Source of the DNA: Clostridiales bacterium | Lineage (GTDB): Bacteria > Bacillota > Clostridia > Oscillospirales > Acutalibacteraceae | Length of the DNA stretch: 64,000 nt | NCBI GenBank assembly: GCA_018364155.1 | Contig: JAGZMM010000005.1 | Span: 1-64,000, forward strand | Reading direction: 5' to 3' | Translations under genes and position numbers: made by a program | Notes under the pieces: model-generated | What the model was told of the DNA's origin: nothing | Seen by the model: only the letters and a program-made list of their open reading frames with translations | Database searches by the model: none | Shown here: one piece after another, positions 61,116 through 64,000 of the stretch | How positions within the stretch are numbered: position 1 is the first letter of the stretch | How the letters are laid out: the number at the start of each line of letters is the position of its first letter

Positions 61116-61328
61116 ATGCTGTATCCAAGAATCCGCGACCTGAGAGAAGACAACGACTTAACACAAGAGACATTAGCTAAAATTCTGAATGTGAAACAAA
61201 CGACGTATTCGAAATATGAGCTTGGGAAAATCAATGTTCCAGTGGAATCCTTAATTAAATTGGCGGCATTTTATAAGACTTCAGTTGACTATCTAATCGG
61301 AGTGACGGATGACCCGCAGCCCAAATAG
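61116..61328 (+). CDS. Small XRE-family (Cro/C1-type) DNA-binding protein
   Basis: 70 residues, a helix-turn-helix domain only: RIRDLREDNDLTQETLAKIL, then NVKQTTYSKYELGKINVP and the ending FYKTSVDYLIGVTDDP. It resembles phage- and SinR-type regulators and is related in layout to the protein at 8581-8793. It is much more AT-rich than neighbouring genes. Start ATG follows GAGGTG. It is divergent from a small helical protein across a palindromic operator, suggesting a self-controlled two-gene unit. Confidence 0.87.
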   Translation: MLYPRIRDLREDNDLTQETLAKILNVKQTTYSKYELGKINVPVESLIKLAAFYKTSVDYLIGVTDDPQPK

Positions 61329-61334
61329 GTTTAA

Positions 61335-61368
61335 GCCCCTTTCTTTTGCTCCGCCAAAAGAAAGGGGC
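61335..61368 (+). terminator. Hairpin behind the XRE gene
   Basis: Perfect 14-bp stem GCCCCTTTCTTTTG/CAAAAGAAAGGGGC with loop CTCCGC, 6 bp after the stop codon. No T-run follows, so it may be part of the repeat field rather than a simple terminator. Confidence 0.45.
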
Positions 61369-61976
61369 GAAAGAAAAGGCAGTTCAAGGGGGAAAAAGAC
61401 GCTAGAATCTGGGACACTTATTTTTCCCCCTTGAAAATCCCCCTCGCATCGGAGGAGGGCAGGGGGAAGAAAACAAGACTTGGTGAAGTAAATTCACAGA
61501 ACCCAGATGGCGGGTGGCCTTGTTTGTGAATTTATTTCACATTCCCGGTCGAGCGGACAGAGGGTACTTCCGGGAGAAAAACCTTGCCCCCGAACTTTAC
61601 GCCGTTTTTCTCCCTTAAGCCGCCCTTTCTTTGGTTCGTTTCTTTCGGCGGAGCGAAAGAAATGAACACGTGATCAGGTGAGTATCGGACGAAAGGGACC
61701 GACTGCGGCAAAGCGGAAAACGGATCTTTTGCAAAACCCAGTATAAGAAAAGCCGGCAAATCATAGACCCTCTTTTTAAATGACGGTTAGAGTGCCTTCT
61801 CCTTTTGGTGGCGCGAAAGAAAGGAATACGATGGTAGGTAGAAACCGGACGGATAAGACCCACGACGGCAAAGCCGAGAAAGCATACGATAACGATTCCC
61901 CGATTCCCGCCTTTTCGCATTGCGTCCGGACCTTATCGGTGCTATCATGGCAGTAGAACCGAAGGGAGGAATCGGC
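61369..61976. repeat. Repeat-rich intergenic region
   Basis: About 600 bp without a credible gene. It contains an inverted pair TTCAAGGGGGAAAAA/TTTTTCCCCCTTGAA (61383-61435), another GTGAAGTAAATTCACA/TGTGAATTTATTTCAC (61483-61540), and two degenerate direct copies of an approximately 85-bp unit (61639-61720 and 61795-61885). Each copy starts with a C/T-rich arm, a GGCGGAGC- or GGTGGCGC-like centre and GAAAGAAA, and continues to a CGGCAAAGC(C)G block. The hairpin at 61335-61368 carries the same centre inverted (GCTCCGCC). It looks like an eroded non-coding repeat family. Confidence 0.55.
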
Positions 61977-62699
61977 ATGACCGAACTCGACCAATTGCAC
62001 GCGCTTCTCGAACAGAGTGACAACATTGTGTTCTTTGGCGGCGCGGGCGTTTCCACCGAAAGCGGGATCCCGGATTTTCGCAGTGTGGACGGGCTTTATC
62101 ACACCCATTACCGCTACCCACCGGAGACCATCCTGAGCCATCACTTTTTTGAAGCCCATCCCGACGAGTTTTACACCTTCTATCGGGACAAAATGCTCTG
62201 CCTGGATGCCCAGCCCAATTCTGCCCACAAGGCGCTGGCTGCACTGGAACGGGCGGGCAAGCTCAAAGCAGTCGTCACGCAGAACATCGACGGCCTTCAC
62301 CAGAAGGCGGGAAGCCGGAAGGTGCTCGAGCTGCACGGCTCCATCTACCGAAACTATTGCACCCGCTGCCATGCCTTTTACCCGCCTGAGACGGTCCGGG
62401 ACAGCGTGGGCGTGCCCACCTGCTCCTGCGGCGGGGTGATCAAGCCGGATGTGGTGCTTTACGAGGAATGCCTCAACGAAGGGGTGCTGGAGGAAGCGGT
62501 GTGGCACATTTCCCGGGCGGACGTGCTGCTGGTGGGCGGAACTTCGCTGGCCGTCTATCCGGCGGCAGGGCTTTTGCAGTATTATTCCGGCAAGCACCTG
62601 GTTCTCATCAACAAATCCCAAACCCCAGCCGACGACAGTGCCGACCTGCTGCTTCACGAAAGCATCGGCAAGGCGCTCGCGCCGTTTTGTGGCGAATAG
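61977..62699 (+). CDS. Sir2-family NAD-dependent protein deacylase
   Basis: 240 residues, a complete sirtuin: NAD-binding GAGVSTESGIPDFRS (about 21-35), catalytic VTQNIDGLHQKAG and LELHGS (His near 122), a zinc site of CTRCH and CSCGG, KPDVVLYEE, and GTSLAVYPAAGL near the end. It removes acyl groups from lysines, producing O-acyl-ADP-ribose and nicotinamide. Start ATG 61977 lies 7 nt behind GGGAGG; the frame extends upstream without a site. The TfoX-C gene follows by 11 bp, so they are probably cotranscribed. Confidence 0.95.
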   Translation: MTELDQLHALLEQSDNIVFFGGAGVSTESGIPDFRSVDGLYHTHYRYPPETILSHHFFEAHPDEFYTFYRDKMLCLDAQPNSAHKALAALERAGKLKAVVTQNIDGLHQKAGSRKVLELHGSIYRNYCTRCHAFYPPETVRDSVGVPTCSCGGVIKPDVVLYEECLNEGVLEEAVWHISRADVLLVGGTSLAVYPAAGLLQYYSGKHLVLINKSQTPADDSADLLLHESIGKALAPFCGE

Positions 62700-62710
62700 G
62701 AGGAAGAGCC

Positions 62711-62962
62711 ATGGAACAGCTCACCGACCTGCCCAACATCGGCGCGGTTTTGGCCCAGCGCCTTTGTGAGGTGGAAATCGATACCCCGGAAAAGCTCCGG
62801 GAAACGGGCGTTAGGGAAGCATTTCTGCGCCTGCGGGAGAAGGACCCGGGCGCCTGCCTGCACGAGCTGAGTGCGCTCCAAGGTGCGGTGCTGGGCGTGC
62901 GCAAGCAGGATTTGCCCGCTCAGGTAAAGGCCGGGCTGCGCGCGTTTTTTAGAAGCTTATAG
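62711..62962 (+). CDS. TfoX C-terminal domain protein
   Basis: 83 residues. LTDLPNIGAVLAQRLCEVEI, TPEKLRETGVREAFLRLRE and DPGACLHELSALQGAVLGVR match the TfoX C-terminal helix-hairpin-helix domain. It stands alone here without the N-terminal TfoX domain linked to competence in Proteobacteria; such short versions are common in Clostridia and their role is unknown. Start ATG follows AGGAGG by 7 nt, in the transcript of the sirtuin gene. Terminator about 45 bp behind. Confidence 0.85.
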   Translation: MEQLTDLPNIGAVLAQRLCEVEIDTPEKLRETGVREAFLRLREKDPGACLHELSALQGAVLGVRKQDLPAQVKAGLRAFFRSL

Positions 62963-63005
62963 GATGTAGAGAAATACAAATGGTATAATAGGCTTAAATA
63001 TATAC

Positions 63006-63043
63006 AAAATGCCCCGGCTGTGCAACCAGCCGAGGCATTTTTG
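63006..63043 (+). terminator. Terminator between tfoX-C and hflX genes
   Basis: AAAATGCC..GGCTG pairs with CAGCC..GGCATTTTT with a small internal mismatch and loop TGCAAC. It is placed between convergent genes and may work both ways. Confidence 0.75.
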
Positions 63044-63045
63044 GG

Positions 63046-63181
63046 TTATTCGGTCAGATAGTCCTTGATCTCGTGGTAGATGCGGATATCCGCCATCGCC
63101 ACCAGAAGAAGCCCGTCGGGAGTGTACTCCTCGTACTCCACCACTCCGTCCCTGCGGATAAGGGCGGCAAGACCCGCCTTG
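63046..63181 (-). pseudogene. Displaced C-terminal codons of hflX
   Basis: This stretch reads in the -1 frame relative to the preceding hflX frame and encodes the expected HflX end, from DKAGLAALIRRDG to DYLTE and TAA at 63046-63048. It has no start of its own and is separated from the main frame only by the 10-bp duplication. Confidence 0.75.
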
Positions 63182-64000
63182 TCAAAGGGCAGAAAAGGGC
63201 AGAAGAAGCTTCACTCGCCGGCGCATGGGCGGAAGAGCGGCTTCGATGGCGAAAAGCAAGGCATCGAGCCCCTGTCCGTTCAAAGCGGAGATGCGCACGG
63301 CGTTGCCCACCACCGGCAGCTCGTCGAGCCCGCCCACCTGGTCGCACTTGTTGAGCACGGGGATGACCGGTGTCTCCCCGCAGCCCAGAGAATCGAGCAG
63401 GTCCCGGGTGACCTCCAGATGCACCGCCGCCTCGGGGCTGGACGCGTCGCACACGTTTAGAATCACGTCGGCCATTGCCGCTTCCTCCAAGGTGGAACGG
63501 AAGGCGTCCACCAGATGATGGGGCAGACGGCGGACCAGGCCGACGGTATCGATGAGAATGACCGACTGCCCGCCCGGCAGCTTGAGAGCCCGGGCAGTGG
63601 GGTCCAGCGTGGCGAAGAGCTTGTCTTCCACCAGAACGCCGGCGTCGGTAAGGGCGTTCATCAGGGTGGACTTGCCGGCATTGGTATACCCCACCAGCGC
63701 CACAGTAGGGGTACCCGCCTTTTTACGGTGTGTGCGCAGATTTTCCCTGCGGTGCTCCACTTCGCTCAGACGGCGTCTAAGGCTGTCGATGCGGCGGCGG
63801 ATGTGGCGCCGGTCGGTTTCCAGCTGAGTTTCGCCCGCGCCGCGGGTGCGTGTCCCGGCGCCGCCGCCGATGCGGGACATTTCTACGCCCCGTCCGGTCA
63901 AACGGGGAAGCATGTAGCGCAGGGTGGCCAGCTCTACCTGCAGCTTTCCTTCGCTGGTGTGGGCACGGGCGGCAAAGATGTCTAAAATCAGCATGGTCCG
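63182..64000 (-). CDS. hflX: GTPase HflX, N-terminus beyond window, frameshifted near the C-terminus
   Basis: About 270 residues are in frame from the window edge: DIFAARAHTSEGKLQVELA, GGGAGTRTRGAGETQLETDRR, then the GTPase motifs GYTNAGKST (G1), DTVGLVRRLPHHL (G3) and LNKCD (G4). HflX splits stalled or stress-arrested ribosomes and binds the 50S subunit. After KLLLPF the frame ends early in SAL-stop because of a 10-bp tandem duplication at 63184-63203. Removing one copy restores a further 45 residues with the family's usual end (VEYEEYTPDGLLLVAMADI) to a stop at 63046-63048. So the gene was intact until recently, or the duplication is a sequence error; the G domain is complete either way. 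Confidence 0.9.
   Translation of the reverse strand, partial: RTMLILDIFAARAHTSEGKLQVELATLRYMLPRLTGRGVEMSRIGGGAGTRTRGAGETQLETDRRHIRRRIDSLRRRLSEVEHRRENLRTHRKKAGTPTVALVGYTNAGKSTLMNALTDAGVLVEDKLFATLDPTARALKLPGGQSVILIDTVGLVRRLPHHLVDAFRSTLEEAAMADVILNVCDASSPEAAVHLEVTRDLLDSLGCGETPVIPVLNKCDQVGGLDELPVVGNAVRISALNGQGLDALLFAIEAALPPMRRRVKLLLPFSAL
63184..63203. repeat. Perfect 10-bp tandem duplication inside hflX
   Basis: AAAGGGCAGA occurs twice, at 63184-63193 and 63194-63203 (plus-strand reading). The extra 10 bp shifts the hflX frame by +1. Confidence 0.95.

Overview
The window looks like chromosomal DNA of an anaerobic, spore-forming Gram-positive bacterium of the class Clostridia, probably a gut Oscillospirales/Ruminococcaceae-type organism. 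The evidence is the fairly G+C-rich coding sequence, consensus TTGACA/TATAAT promoters with AGGAGG ribosome sites, dipicolinate synthase genes (dpaA/dpaB), a SpoVB-like flippase, GTP-type PEP carboxykinase, a YtrA-type GntR operon and a CsbB/YfhO pair. The species assignment is inference.

Layout. 1-3189 is the start of a very large secreted rhamnogalacturonan lyase (PL11), reading left and cut by the window edge. 3190-4310 holds its promoter, tRNA-Arg(ACG) and terminators. 4315-8421 is a MarR-controlled heterodimeric ABC exporter. 8581-9957 has a small XRE regulator and dusB, which faces polA across a symmetrical divergent promoter. 10194-16701 is a housekeeping run: polA, an arginine/tyrosine phosphatase, rimI, tsaD and pckG. 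16914-19894 has a UroD-family methyltransferase-like protein, a DUF4830 protein, a zinc-ribbon membrane protein and a D-2-hydroxyacid dehydrogenase. 20060-23762 is a second heterodimeric ABC exporter, preceded by a 24-codon leader ORF whose stop codon runs into a perfect intrinsic terminator. 23985-30240 has a ferredoxin-type aldo/keto reductase, a KDPG aldolase-VOC fusion, a frameshifted secreted carbohydrate-binding protein and a YtrA-type operon. 30390-35028 has a hypothetical protein, an AraR-like regulator, an HD nucleotidase, rsmE, a pyridoxal/pyridoxamine kinase and thioredoxin. 35452-46867 holds three more giant secreted PL11-type proteins. 47472-56755 has tRNA-Lys(UUU), a UbiB kinase-phasin pair, a SpoVB-like flippase, an MGMT-type protein, cysK and the CsbB/YfhO-like pair. 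57027-64000 has a DUF2284 protein, an isolated 5S rRNA, asparaginase, dpaAB, an AT-rich XRE/small-protein pair, a repeat-rich spacer, a sirtuin, a TfoX-C protein and a frameshifted hflX that runs off the window.

How it fits together. Four PL11-type proteins, one non-catalytic secreted protein with the same carbohydrate-binding and C-terminal modules, and a KDPG aldolase point to extracellular depolymerisation of pectin rhamnogalacturonan I, with galacturonate-derived KDPG cleaved inside the cell. All the secreted proteins whose C-terminus is visible end in the same two-domain Ig-like module, a candidate targeting or binding unit. The features most worth a second look are the leader-peptide attenuator before the second ABC exporter, this C-terminal module, and two exact or near-exact short tandem duplications (37 bp and 10 bp) that each shift an otherwise intact gene by +1.
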